NCBI GenBank assembly: GCA_017308345.1
Contig: JAFKFE010000397.1
Span: forward strand, 1 to 5,973
Origin: Alphaproteobacteria bacterium
Lineage (GTDB): Bacteria; Pseudomonadota; Alphaproteobacteria; Rhizobiales; Rhizobiaceae
Length of the DNA stretch: 5,973 nt
Reading direction: 5' to 3'
The translations under genes and the position numbers were made by a program. Shown here in pieces: positions 1 to 4,315 of the stretch. The notes beneath the pieces are model-generated. The model was not told the origin of the DNA and did no database searches. It saw nothing but the letters and a program-made list of their open reading frames with translations. Position 1 is the stretch's first letter. Every line of letters begins with the position of its first letter.

Positions 1-434
1 TAGTCCTGGTGCTCGGGCTCGGCTTCCCAGAAGGGGCCGATCGGAGCAAGCTCGGTGACGACCTTGCCGGGCCACAGCCCGGACGCGTCGACGTCGGCTA
101 TCGTGTCCTCGGCGATCCGCTTCTGCTCATCGCTGGCGTAGTAAATCGCCGAACGATAGCTCATGCCGATGTCGTTGCCCTGGCGGTTCCTGGTCGTCGG
201 ATCATGGATCTGGAAGAAGAATTCGAGCAACGTGCGGAAACTGGTCCTGGACGGGTCGAAGATGATCTCGATCGCCTCGGCATGGGTGCCGTGGTTGCGG
301 TAAGTGGCGTTGGCCACATCGCCGCCGCTATAGCCGACCCGGGTCGAAAGAACGCCGGGCAAGCGTCGGATCAGATCCTGCATGCCCCAGAAGCAGCCGC
401 CGGCAAGGACCGCGCGCTCGGTGGAAGAAGCCAT
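1..434 (-). CDS. msrA: Peptide methionine sulfoxide reductase MsrA (C-terminus outside window)
   Basis: MsrA reduces methionine-S-sulfoxide in proteins, repairing oxidative damage in the cytoplasm and recycled by thioredoxin. About 144 residues are visible. The catalytic signature GGCFWG lies at residues 12-17, with the nucleophilic cysteine at residue 14. Further family blocks are RVGYSGG, the HAEAIEI stretch, IHDPTT, the [14 protein letters not shown] block and a terminal EHQD. In the family EHQD continues as EHQDY, and the next base pairs fit a Tyr codon. Roughly the last 30 residues are cut off by the window edge. The start ATG (432-434) follows an excellent Shine-Dalgarno, AAAGGAGG (441-448), six bases away. 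No terminator separates it from the phage remnant upstream on the same strand, so read-through is possible. I see no clear promoter in the 71-base gap. Confidence 0.96.
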   Translation of the reverse strand, partial: MASSTERAVLAGGCFWGMQDLIRRLPGVLSTRVGYSGGDVANATYRNHGTHAEAIEIIFDPSRTSFRTLLEFFFQIHDPTTRNRQGNDIGMSYRSAIYYASDEQKRIAEDTIADVDASGLWPGKVVTELAPIGPFWEAEPEHQD

Positions 435-505
435 GTCACACCTCCTTTGGATTGCTCCATAGATAGGCGTTCCGGCCGGGTTCTTCCAGCGGCGAAGCTA
501 CACGA

Positions 506-829
506 TCAGGTGTCCGAAGTCGGCCTGAACCGTCGGATCACCACTTCGAAGACGATGTCCGATATCCACATGGCCGAGACGCCGATCAGGAAGGCGGCGG
601 CGAGCGTGGTGGTGTCGTCGGCGGCGTCTGGCATCGGCAGGCCGCTTGCCTGAACCCAGGCGACGGCGGGCAATGTCAGATAGGCGGCGGCCAGAGCGCC
701 GCAGATGGGTGAGGCAACCATCTCGCGCAGCTTGTAGCGATGGCGCGACAGAGCCCGCAGCACGCCGCCGGCGAGCCCCGCCGCCACGACCTGGCCCTTG
801 ATGCCCAGAAGATCGAAGATGTCGTGCAT
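506..829 (-). CDS. Phage holin-like small membrane protein
   Basis: A 107-residue protein with two or three probable membrane segments: around residues 11-26 (glycine/alanine-rich), 41-61 and 73-97. A charged RHRYKLRE linker separates the first two and a basic RRFRP tail follows the last. This layout, and its position directly after an outer-membrane spanin-like gene, fits the small holin-like proteins of alphaproteobacterial phages, which would permeabilise the inner membrane at lysis. No enzymatic motif is visible. The start ATG (827-829) overlaps the stop of the upstream lipoprotein gene as TGATG, indicating translational coupling. A longer reading frame extends upstream but would overlap that gene entirely. 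The frame is intact even though the phage is defective. The family assignment rests on topology and context only; a generic phage membrane protein is the alternative. Confidence 0.65.
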   Translation of the reverse strand: MHDIFDLLGIKGQVVAAGLAGGVLRALSRHRYKLREMVASPICGALAAAYLTLPAVAWVQASGLPMPDAADDTTTLAAAFLIGVSAMWISDIVFEVVIRRFRPTSDT

Positions 830-1023
830 CAAGGCCTCCAGCCGCAGAGTTTCTCGCCCTTGCGGTTGTGCGCGAGCAGTGCCCTCGCCTCCTGGTCCGA
901 CAGCGCGTCGACAGCCCCGGCGGAAAGGCGCATCGGGGAAGCGACGGCGCAGAAGCCGCCTTTGGCCGTCGCGCAGCCGGCAAGCGCGGCAGCGATCGCC
1001 GCGACGATCAATCCCTTGCCCAT
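829..1023 (-). CDS. Outer-membrane spanin-like small lipoprotein (Rz1-type)
   Basis: A 64-residue lipoprotein. The signal peptide runs over residues 1-16 and ends in a canonical lipobox LAGC, with the lipidated cysteine at residue 17. Mature cysteines at 25 (GGFCAVA) and 60 (KLCGW) could form a disulfide. The start ATG (1021-1023) has an AAGGAG Shine-Dalgarno (1032-1037) eight bases upstream. It lies within the 3' end of the upstream i-spanin frame, overlapping it by 16 bases in a different frame. Overlapping i-spanin and o-spanin genes are typical of phage Rz/Rz1 pairs. The role in an intact phage would be to bridge inner and outer membranes during lysis. Its stop overlaps the start of the holin-like gene. 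The gene is complete, but its i-spanin partner is truncated, so it can no longer form a spanin complex from this locus alone. Confidence 0.72.
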   Translation of the reverse strand: MGKGLIVAAIAAALAGCATAKGGFCAVASPMRLSAGAVDALSDQEARALLAHNRKGEKLCGWRP

Positions 1024-1180
1024 GACTTGAGCTCCTTCCTGACCGCGTCAGCCGACAAGGCGCCGATGTCGTTGTCGACCTGGTCGGCGATATTGCGGGC
1101 CGCGGCCTCCGCTTCCGCCTGTTTGCCGCGCTCGGCCCTTGCGCCGGCGAGGCGCTGATGAAAGCCCCAGCCGCACCGGT
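1008..1180 (-). pseudogene. Inner-membrane spanin (Rz-like) C-terminal fragment
   Basis: About 53 residues remain, from a WGFHQRLAG stretch (W codon at 1167-1169) to the stop at 1008-1010. The sequence is rich in Ala, Glu, Arg and Lys, and predicted helical or coiled coil, ending in KELKSWARD. This resembles the periplasmic helical part of phage i-spanins, whose C-terminus commonly ends in a helix with a W-x-R-like tail. The N-terminal cytoplasmic residues and most of the membrane anchor are missing. Upstream of 1180 this frame is only the shadow of terminase coding sequence. The hydrophobic-to-aromatic WGFHQ may be the end of the lost transmembrane segment. The 16-base overlap with the lipoprotein gene supports the spanin interpretation. 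The exact left limit of homology needs an alignment with an intact phage. Confidence 0.62.
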
Positions 1181-1416
1181 CGGTCGAACATTTTGCCCGT
1201 CCACCAGTCCGGATAGCGGCCGGTGAGGTGCATGGCCCATTCCGCGCCCCCTGCCCTGGTCTTGCCGAGCTGGTTGCCGGCCATGAACAGGCGCTCGCGG
1301 TTCGTCGCGCCGGCGGCGTGGAACTCGGCCTGGCGGGCGTAAGGGCGGTAGGCGGCAAGAAGATTATTGCGGCGTCTCTTCTCCACTTCCTCGAGCAGGG
1401 CCAGATAGGCGCGCAT
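1165..1416 (-). pseudogene. Terminase large subunit, N-terminal fragment
   Basis: Reading from the ATG at 1414-1416, residues 1-82 match the N-terminus of a phage packaging ATPase. There is a helical RRRNN-containing start, then RQAEFHAAG, then a perfect Walker A motif AGNQLGKT (residues 46-53). After that comes AMHLTGRYPDWWTGK followed by FDRPVR at 77-82. Intact TerL proteins are usually above 400 residues, with Walker B and a C-terminal nuclease domain; none of that is here. After R82 (codon 1171-1173) the frame reads low-complexity Arg-rich nonsense, which is the shadow of the spanin frame, to a stop at 1048-1050. The start overlaps the 3' end of the TerS-like gene by 53 bases. A GTG/TTG or more upstream start cannot be excluded. 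The fused open frame could in principle make a ~122-residue product, but it would not be functional. Confidence 0.8.
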
Positions 1417-1768
1417 CGCCGTCGATGAGCGGCCGCAGTCTCGCTTCGAGCCCGCGGATGCGGTTACGGATCTCCTCATCGCTCAACCGGTCGAGATTGT
1501 TTTTGTCGGCATCGACATCCTGTGAAAAATCCTTGGGCAGCAGCGTCAGCACCACCTTGAGGTACTGATCGGGCTTCTCGACCCGCACCGCGGCGATGAC
1601 GCCGGCGCCATGGGCGCGGAAGTCGGCGCGCAGGGCCGCCGCGAAGTCGTCGACGAGCGTCTTTCGCGGCCGCTTCGGGCGGGCAGCCCTGGCGGCGGCT
1701 TCGGACCCGCGCCCCGCCCGCTTCGCGCCGGCTGGCTTGCGGCGCGCGGGCCTGCTTGCGTCAGTCAT
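1364..1768 (-). CDS. Terminase small subunit-like phage protein
   Basis: A 134-residue protein directly upstream of the terminase large-subunit fragment. The N-terminal ~38 residues are very basic (Arg, Lys, Ala, Gly) and likely disordered or DNA-contacting. Then come a helical TLVDDFAAALRADF block, RVEKPDQYLKVVLTLLPKD (a motif common in small terminase-like proteins of alphaproteobacterial phages), and LSDEEIRNRIRGLEARLRP. In an intact phage TerS recognises the packaging site and loads TerL. The start ATG (1766-1768) overlaps the upstream stop as ATGACTGA and has no good Shine-Dalgarno, so coupled translation is likely. The last ~19 residues overlap the start of the TerL frame. They may be unchanged from the phage, since the deletion lies further downstream. 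The assignment rests on motif memory and position. Confidence 0.75.
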   Translation of the reverse strand: MTDASRPARRKPAGAKRAGRGSEAAARAARPKRPRKTLVDDFAAALRADFRAHGAGVIAAVRVEKPDQYLKVVLTLLPKDFSQDVDADKNNLDRLSDEEIRNRIRGLEARLRPLIDGDARLSGPARGSGEETPQ

Positions 1769-2123
1769 GGGCGACCACGTTGGACGGCGCCTTTGCCGCC
1801 TTCGCCTTGCGGGCCTTGCGCGCCGGCTTTTTTCGCGGTCTGGCGCGGGCGGGCTTCGCGGGCTCCTCACAAGGGGCCGGCGCGGCCGTCGCCTTCAGCT
1901 TGGCGGTGGCCTCACGCACCGCCGACGGGCTAAGATCGCGGCGTGGAAAACCGAAGCCGCCGACCGCGTCGACCGGACCGCCGCGCACCATGCCGATGCG
2001 CACGCCCGGCGCGACTTCCTCTACCCTGCCGGCGCGCGGCCGGCTGGACGTTTCGAACTCACCGATGCCGCTGACGATCTCCTGGCCGTCATCGCTGGTA
2101 ATGAGGGTGGCGTAGCGTGGCAT
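1761..2123 (-). CDS. Phage-associated protein with histone-like basic tail
   Basis: A 120-residue protein, first gene of the remnant late operon. Residues 1-75 form a compact-looking part (MPRYATLITSDDGQEIVSGI, then GRVEEVAPGVRIGMVRGGPVD and a GGFGFPRRDLSPSAVREA segment). Residues ~80-113 are a Lys/Arg/Ala/Pro-rich tail with repeated KPAR- and ARKA-like units, similar in composition to histone H1-type or AlgP-type tails. I do not recognise the family. Position upstream of TerS, and the co-directional overlap of stop and TerS start (8 bases), argue for a phage packaging or DNA-binding accessory role, which is inference. The start ATG (2121-2123) has a modest GAGAAG Shine-Dalgarno just upstream. 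A DNA-binding or disordered protein is equally compatible. Confidence 0.68.
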   Translation of the reverse strand: MPRYATLITSDDGQEIVSGIGEFETSSRPRAGRVEEVAPGVRIGMVRGGPVDAVGGFGFPRRDLSPSAVREATAKLKATAAPAPCEEPAKPARARPRKKPARKARKAKAAKAPSNVVAHD

Positions 2124-2144
2124 TCGCTTCTCGTGGAGTTGCGC

Positions 2145-2188
2145 AAAAAAGGGAAAGACCGCATCCGGTCACGCCGGACGCAGGGGTC
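2145..2188 (-). terminator. Second intrinsic terminator in phage leader
   Basis: On the minus strand an 8-bp stem (2174-2181 with 2161-2168, one G-U pair) with a 5-base loop is capped below by a GACC/GGTC outer helix (2185-2188 with 2157-2160) across a 3-base bulge. It is followed by TTTCCCTTTTTT (2145-2156). This is terminator-like, though the U-tract is interrupted. It lies just 22 bases before the first phage start codon and downstream of a stronger terminator. Confidence 0.55.
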
Positions 2189-2193
2189 GGCGG

Positions 2194-2220
2194 AAAAGAA
2201 AAACCCGCCGGGCGGCGGGT
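2194..2220 (-). terminator. Strong Rho-independent terminator in phage leader
   Basis: On the minus strand a perfect 7-bp GC-rich stem, ACCCGCC (2214-2220) with GGCGGGT (2203-2209), has a 4-base loop and is followed by TTTTCTTTT (2194-2202). On the plus strand there is no U-tract, so it acts only on leftward transcription. It begins about 22 bases downstream of the predicted start site of the phage promoter, so it would stop that transcript almost immediately unless overcome. Confidence 0.82.
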
Positions 2221-2249
2221 CGTTGGCGCAAATCAGCACCATGAATAAA

Positions 2250-2278
2250 ATCATAGCATAGCTGCCCCCACCCGGCAA
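2250..2278 (-). promoter_or_regulatory. Sigma70-like promoter of the phage late operon
   Basis: On the minus strand a -35 TTGCCG (2273-2278; 4 of 6 to consensus) and a -10 TATGAT (2250-2255; 5 of 6) are separated by exactly 17 bases. The likely start is the A at 2242. The surrounding segment (2240-2310) is locally AT-rich compared with the window. It points to the phage genes, with two intrinsic terminators between it and the first gene, an arrangement like Q-controlled late promoters of lambdoid phages. Confidence 0.6.
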
Positions 2279-2343
2279 TAGGTTTGAGGCATATTTTCCT
2301 ATGTTGCAAATCCGACGACCGATCGAAACGTCGGGATTTTCTC

Positions 2344-2368
2344 GGAACAATCGTTCGCCCGAGCGGTT
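2344..2368 (+). promoter_or_regulatory. Candidate EcfG (general stress) promoter
   Basis: GGAAC (2344-2348), 16 bases, then GGTT (2365-2368). This differs by one base from the alphaproteobacterial EcfG consensus GGAAC-N16/17-CGTT. It lies 49 bases upstream of the start codon of the secreted-protein gene and on the same strand. Similar elements precede two further genes nearby, which raises confidence. Confidence 0.55.
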
Positions 2369-2417
2369 CAATCCTTGGTCGCAGCGCGACAATCAGATCA
2401 ACCGAAGGAGAAGAACA

Positions 2418-2732
2418 ATGCTTACGAGGATCCTTGCAGCTTCCGCACTGACCATCGGCCTCGCCACGGCGGCGATGGCCCAGAACGCCGACACCGGCGC
2501 CACTTCGGGCAGCGGCCAGAGCGTGACCGTGAACCCGACCACGCCCGCCAATCCCTCGCCCGACCAGGCTTCGCCCGATACCGGCACGACCGGCAGCATC
2601 ACCACCGGCGACATGAATTCGAACGCCGACAGGAACTGCCCGGACGTCGCGCAGGGCGCACAGGGCGATGCCACCACCGCCACGGCGGGCACCATGCAGC
2701 CAAACGTCAACGACAATCATTGCGGCAAGTAA
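2418..2732 (+). CDS. Small secreted protein of unknown function, Thr/Asn/Asp/Gly-rich
   Basis: A 104-residue precursor. Residues 1-21 are a classical Sec signal peptide (basic MLTR start, hydrophobic core, AMA cleavage site before Gln22). The mature part of about 83 residues is low-complexity, rich in Thr, Asn, Pro, Asp, Gly and Ser, acidic overall and without hydrophobic core blocks. It looks intrinsically disordered. It has only two cysteines, at 74 and 102 (last four residues HCGK), which could form one disulfide in the periplasm. The start ATG (2418) is chosen for GAAGGAG (2404-2410) seven bases upstream and because it begins the signal peptide; the frame extends further upstream without coding character. 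A stress-type promoter candidate precedes it and a strong hairpin follows. I do not recognise the family; a periplasmic stress protein is a guess from context. Confidence 0.85.
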   Translation: MLTRILAASALTIGLATAAMAQNADTGATSGSGQSVTVNPTTPANPSPDQASPDTGTTGSITTGDMNSNADRNCPDVAQGAQGDATTATAGTMQPNVNDNHCGK

Positions 2733-2761
2733 GCCCGCGGGAGCCGATCGTCTAGCGGCAA

Positions 2762-2797
2762 ACGGGCCGCGGGGCCTCTCCTCGCGGCCCGTCCTTT
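2762..2797 (+). terminator. Long GC-rich hairpin after the secreted-protein gene
   Basis: A 13-bp stem (2762-2774 with 2780-2792, one G-U pair, otherwise perfect) encloses a 5-base CCTCT loop and is followed by only a weak CCTTT. It begins 30 bases after the stop codon. The stem is very stable, but the short U-tract makes it a weak intrinsic terminator. It could also protect the 3' end of the mRNA. Confidence 0.6.
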
Positions 2798-2838
2798 GCG
2801 TGAACACGTCGAGAACCCGGCCGCAAAAGCATCCAGCG

Positions 2839-2863
2839 GGAACCATGCGGCTTCCCGGCCGTT
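2839..2863 (+). promoter_or_regulatory. EcfG (general stress) promoter, exact consensus
   Basis: GGAAC (2839-2843), exactly 16 bases, CGTT (2860-2863): a full match to the EcfG-type -35/-10 consensus of alphaproteobacterial general stress promoters. The start site would be near 2870, giving a very short leader that still includes the AAAAGGAG ribosome binding site at 2873-2880. Confidence 0.75.
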
Positions 2864-2887
2864 GCAAGGAGCAAAAGGAGAAAGCCA

Positions 2888-3352
2888 ATGGCAGACAACG
2901 AAAGCATGACCGGCAACGCGGCCAACGGAGCGAGCAAACCTGCCGCAAGCGCGACGCGGACGCGCAGCGCGGCCTCGCGCGGCAACACGCGCTCCTCCAA
3001 GACCTCCGAGGACGCGATGAAGAAGCAGATCACGGAATTGAAGCGCGAGGTGAGCCGGCTGAACCGCGCGCTTTCCGAGCAGGCCGAGGAGGCCGCCGAA
3101 ACCGCGCAGGGCTGGTACCGGAACGCGGCCGGCCGCGCCTCGAACCTCTACAGCGGCGCCTCCGATCGTGCTTCGCGCGCGGCGAGCCAATTGCGAACCC
3201 AGGCGCACAGCGTCTCGGAAACAGTGCAGCAGAACCCCGGCACATTCTCGACGGCCATGATATTCGGCGGCCTGGTCGGGCTGCTGGCCGGCATGGCGAT
3301 CGGCAGGAACTCCGGCCCGGATCCGGACTGGCTGCATCGCTGGCATCGATAG
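2888..3352 (+). CDS. ElaB/YqjD (DUF883)-like membrane-anchored coiled-coil protein
   Basis: A 154-residue protein. Residues 1-40 are polar and Ala/Ser/Arg-rich, probably disordered. Residues ~41-72 form a charged coiled coil (KKQITELKREVSRLNRALSE). An Ala/Ser/Arg-rich amphipathic helix with a TVQQNP segment follows at ~73-117. Residues ~120-139 are a single membrane segment with a glycine pattern (GGLVGLLAGMAIG), followed by an Arg and a short polar tail ending in WLHRWHR. Helix, NP, then C-terminal glycine-rich anchor is the layout of DUF883/ElaB-YqjD proteins, inner-membrane proteins that in E. coli bind ribosomes in stationary phase. The start ATG 2888 has AAAAGGAG at ideal spacing. An exact EcfG promoter precedes it and a terminator follows. 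The family call is good for architecture; the ribosome-binding role is only by analogy. Confidence 0.88.
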   Translation: MADNESMTGNAANGASKPAASATRTRSAASRGNTRSSKTSEDAMKKQITELKREVSRLNRALSEQAEEAAETAQGWYRNAAGRASNLYSGASDRASRAASQLRTQAHSVSETVQQNPGTFSTAMIFGGLVGLLAGMAIGRNSGPDPDWLHRWHR

Positions 3353-3434
3353 GTTTCCCGCCCTGGCCACATACAGCCGGGAGGGTCGAGAGTAGTAGCG
3401 AAGGCTGCCTTGCAGCCGCGCGGAAGAGCGGTCG

Positions 3435-3464
3435 GGCCGTCGCGCCCGGCCTTTTTTCTTTCTT
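3435..3464 (+). terminator. Rho-independent terminator after the DUF883-like gene
   Basis: A GGCCG (3435-3439)/CGGCC (3447-3451) stem with a 7-base loop runs straight into TTTTTTCTTTCTT (3452-3464). An alternative register pairs CGGGC with GCCCG. A second small hairpin, GGCTGC-CTT-GCAGCC (3403-3417), lies just before it. It is about 85 bases after the stop. The remaining sequence to 3591 shows no gene. Confidence 0.8.
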
Positions 3465-3563
3465 ATCCGTACCGGACTTTCTCATTTCCAGGTTGTGCCA
3501 TCGGCGCCCTTTTGCTGTGGCCGGTTGTCCCCGGTCTGGTCATTAGCCGGGGCTTATGGGATC

Positions 3564-3578
3564 ATTCCCTAAGGGAAT
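3564..3578. promoter_or_regulatory. Perfect dyad just upstream of a small gene's ribosome binding site
   Basis: ATTCCCT-A-AGGGAAT is a perfect inverted repeat with 7-base arms around one base, ending three bases before the GGAGGG Shine-Dalgarno. A second inverted repeat, CCCCGG...CCGGGG (3529-3534 and 3547-3552), lies just upstream. Such a compact dyad with an almost zero spacer is more like an operator for a dimeric regulator than an RNA hairpin. No regulator gene is in the window. Confidence 0.35.
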
Positions 3579-3591
3579 CGCGGAGGGCAGC

Positions 3592-3861
3592 ATGGATAGA
3601 CCTGCCATGGCATCCGTCTTTCGGATGCGGCATGTGCCAGCAAGCATTTCGGGCGTTCGCAGCCTTGGCCGAGGCCAGGCCGATCCGATCTTCCATTCGA
3701 GACCACTCGGCGAGGCGATCCGCTTCATCGCCCAGGCCGAGGGCCAGTACGACCTCAGCGCCGTCGCCATCTTCTACGGCGACCGCCAGACGCCGCCGCT
3801 CGGCCAGCAGGAGATCAGGCAGATCTGGAGCGAGTATGGCGAGCGGCTGATGGAGGCGTAG
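3592..3861 (+). CDS. Hypothetical 89-residue protein
   Basis: I do not recognise this protein. The start ATG 3592 is chosen because GGAGGG (3582-3587) lies four bases upstream; an ATG at 3556 in the same frame would run through the dyad. Residues 1-35 are basic (MRHVPAS, VRSLGRGQ) with uneven codon use. From about residue 36 the codon use becomes strongly GC-ending, and a conserved-looking domain follows: LGEAIRFIAQAEGQYD, then an AVAIFYGDRQTPPLG stretch and a C-terminal QQEIRQIWSEYGERLMEA helix. There are no membrane segments and no cysteines, so a small cytosolic protein is expected. The weaker N-terminus may mean the true start is further in or that the upstream part is young. No EcfG-type element was found before it. 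The neighbouring small genes lie on the same strand. Confidence 0.65.
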   Translation: MDRPAMASVFRMRHVPASISGVRSLGRGQADPIFHSRPLGEAIRFIAQAEGQYDLSAVAIFYGDRQTPPLGQQEIRQIWSEYGERLMEA

Positions 3862-3881
3862 CGGCGCGGGCTTGCCCGTCC

Positions 3882-3906
3882 GGATCGTAAACGCCGCTCA
3901 TGCGTT
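3882..3906 (+). promoter_or_regulatory. Candidate EcfG-like promoter, one mismatch
   Basis: GGATC (3882-3886), 16 bases, CGTT (3903-3906). It matches the EcfG consensus except T for A in the -35 element. It is 29 bases upstream of the start codon of the 101-residue gene, with the start site expected near 3913 and the ribosome binding site at 3924-3930. It is weaker than the site at 2839. Confidence 0.4.
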
Positions 3907-3935
3907 CTTGTGGCGAGGTCAATGGGAGGAACGCC

Positions 3936-4241
3936 ATGAACGTCGCCAATCTCCAGCTCGAGGGCCTGCTGATGGCCGTCGCCGCGATCAACCATGTGCT
4001 GGTCAAGAAGGGCGTGCTGACCGTCGAGGAGATCGACATCGCGCTGCGCAAGGCCGAGGCCGGCGAGACCGGCGAGGAGCGCTCGGAGGCGATTTCCGCC
4101 TCGAACCGCGACGCCATCAATTTCCCGATCCGCCTGCTCGAGCTCGCCAACCAGTGCCAGCCCGAAGCCGACATGCCGTCCTTCTCCAAGCTGGCGCGCA
4201 TGGTGGGCCAGATGAAGGAGCCGTACAACGACCAGATGTGA
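3936..4241 (+). CDS. Hypothetical 101-residue helical protein
   Basis: Not recognised by name. The start ATG 3936 has GGGAGGA (3924-3930) five bases upstream. An upstream ATG at 3900 in the same frame overlaps the candidate promoter and lacks a Shine-Dalgarno. The protein looks fully helical and soluble. It has an amphipathic LEGLLMAVAAINHVLVKKG helix (residues 9-26), then LTVEEIDIALRKAEAGE (29-45), a charged linker, INFPIRLLELANQ (61-73), one cysteine (74) and a C-terminal FSKLARMVGQMKEPY helix. The repeated 'VLVKKGVLTVEEID' type phrase is common in small alphaproteobacterial proteins where a helix-turn-helix pair packs together, but there is no clear DNA-binding or EF-hand loop. Codon use is typical of the host. 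A near-consensus stress promoter suggests co-regulation with the two upstream stress genes. Confidence 0.8.
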   Translation: MNVANLQLEGLLMAVAAINHVLVKKGVLTVEEIDIALRKAEAGETGEERSEAISASNRDAINFPIRLLELANQCQPEADMPSFSKLARMVGQMKEPYNDQM

Positions 4242-4315
4242 GGTGATGATCAGGATCTAGCGCCGCCTAGAGAATCCAGCCAATGTTGGCGGCGGGAGAC
4301 TCCTTGGGGGCGTGC

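Larger units (their letters stand above)
506..2278 (-). mobile_element. Prophage remnant: late-operon head joined to lysis genes
   Basis: A block of about 1.8 kb in which all recognisable genes are phage-type and co-directional: leader and promoter, small basic protein, TerS-like, TerL N-terminus, i-spanin C-terminus, o-spanin lipoprotein, holin-like protein. Portal, capsid, tail, endolysin, integrase and repressor genes are all absent. The terminase large subunit stops being recognisable at about residue 82 and the spanin continues in another frame, so a deletion of the structural region is inferred. I found no direct repeat that could be att sites at the outer edges (435-505 and 2223-2400), and no tRNA, so the original boundaries are unknown. 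The element cannot make virions. Whether any part is still expressed is open. Confidence 0.8.

Noticed and set aside
435..505. A search for phage attachment repeats between the left edge (435-505) and right edge (2223-2400) of the remnant.
   Set aside because: No matching direct repeat longer than a few bases and no tRNA was found by eye, so att sites are not claimed.
9..653. A 214-codon plus-strand frame over the left end.
   Set aside because: It is antisense to msrA and the holin-like gene, which have clear motifs and ribosome binding sites. It is a shadow of high-GC coding sequence.
2021..2242. A 73-codon minus-strand frame whose ATG (2240-2242) coincides with the predicted promoter start site, like a leaderless gene running through both terminators.
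   Set aside because: Its codons read through the terminator hairpins (PPPGGFFF) and then overlap the phage gene at 2123 out of frame, with no coding character. A leader-peptide attenuation role is imaginable but has no support beyond the coincidence.
2169..2948. A 259-codon minus-strand frame.
   Set aside because: It is antisense to the signal-peptide gene and crosses the promoter and terminator elements. Its composition is typical of a shadow frame.
3362..3464. A possible independent small RNA ending at the 3435-3464 terminator, with a GGCTGC/GCAGCC hairpin upstream.
   Set aside because: No promoter of its own could be seen, and the structure is explained as the 3' end of the DUF883-like transcript.
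2668..3546. A 292-codon plus-strand frame, the longest in the window.
   Set aside because: It overlaps the DUF883-like gene in another frame, is Arg/Gly/Ala-rich without domains, and runs through a strong terminator.
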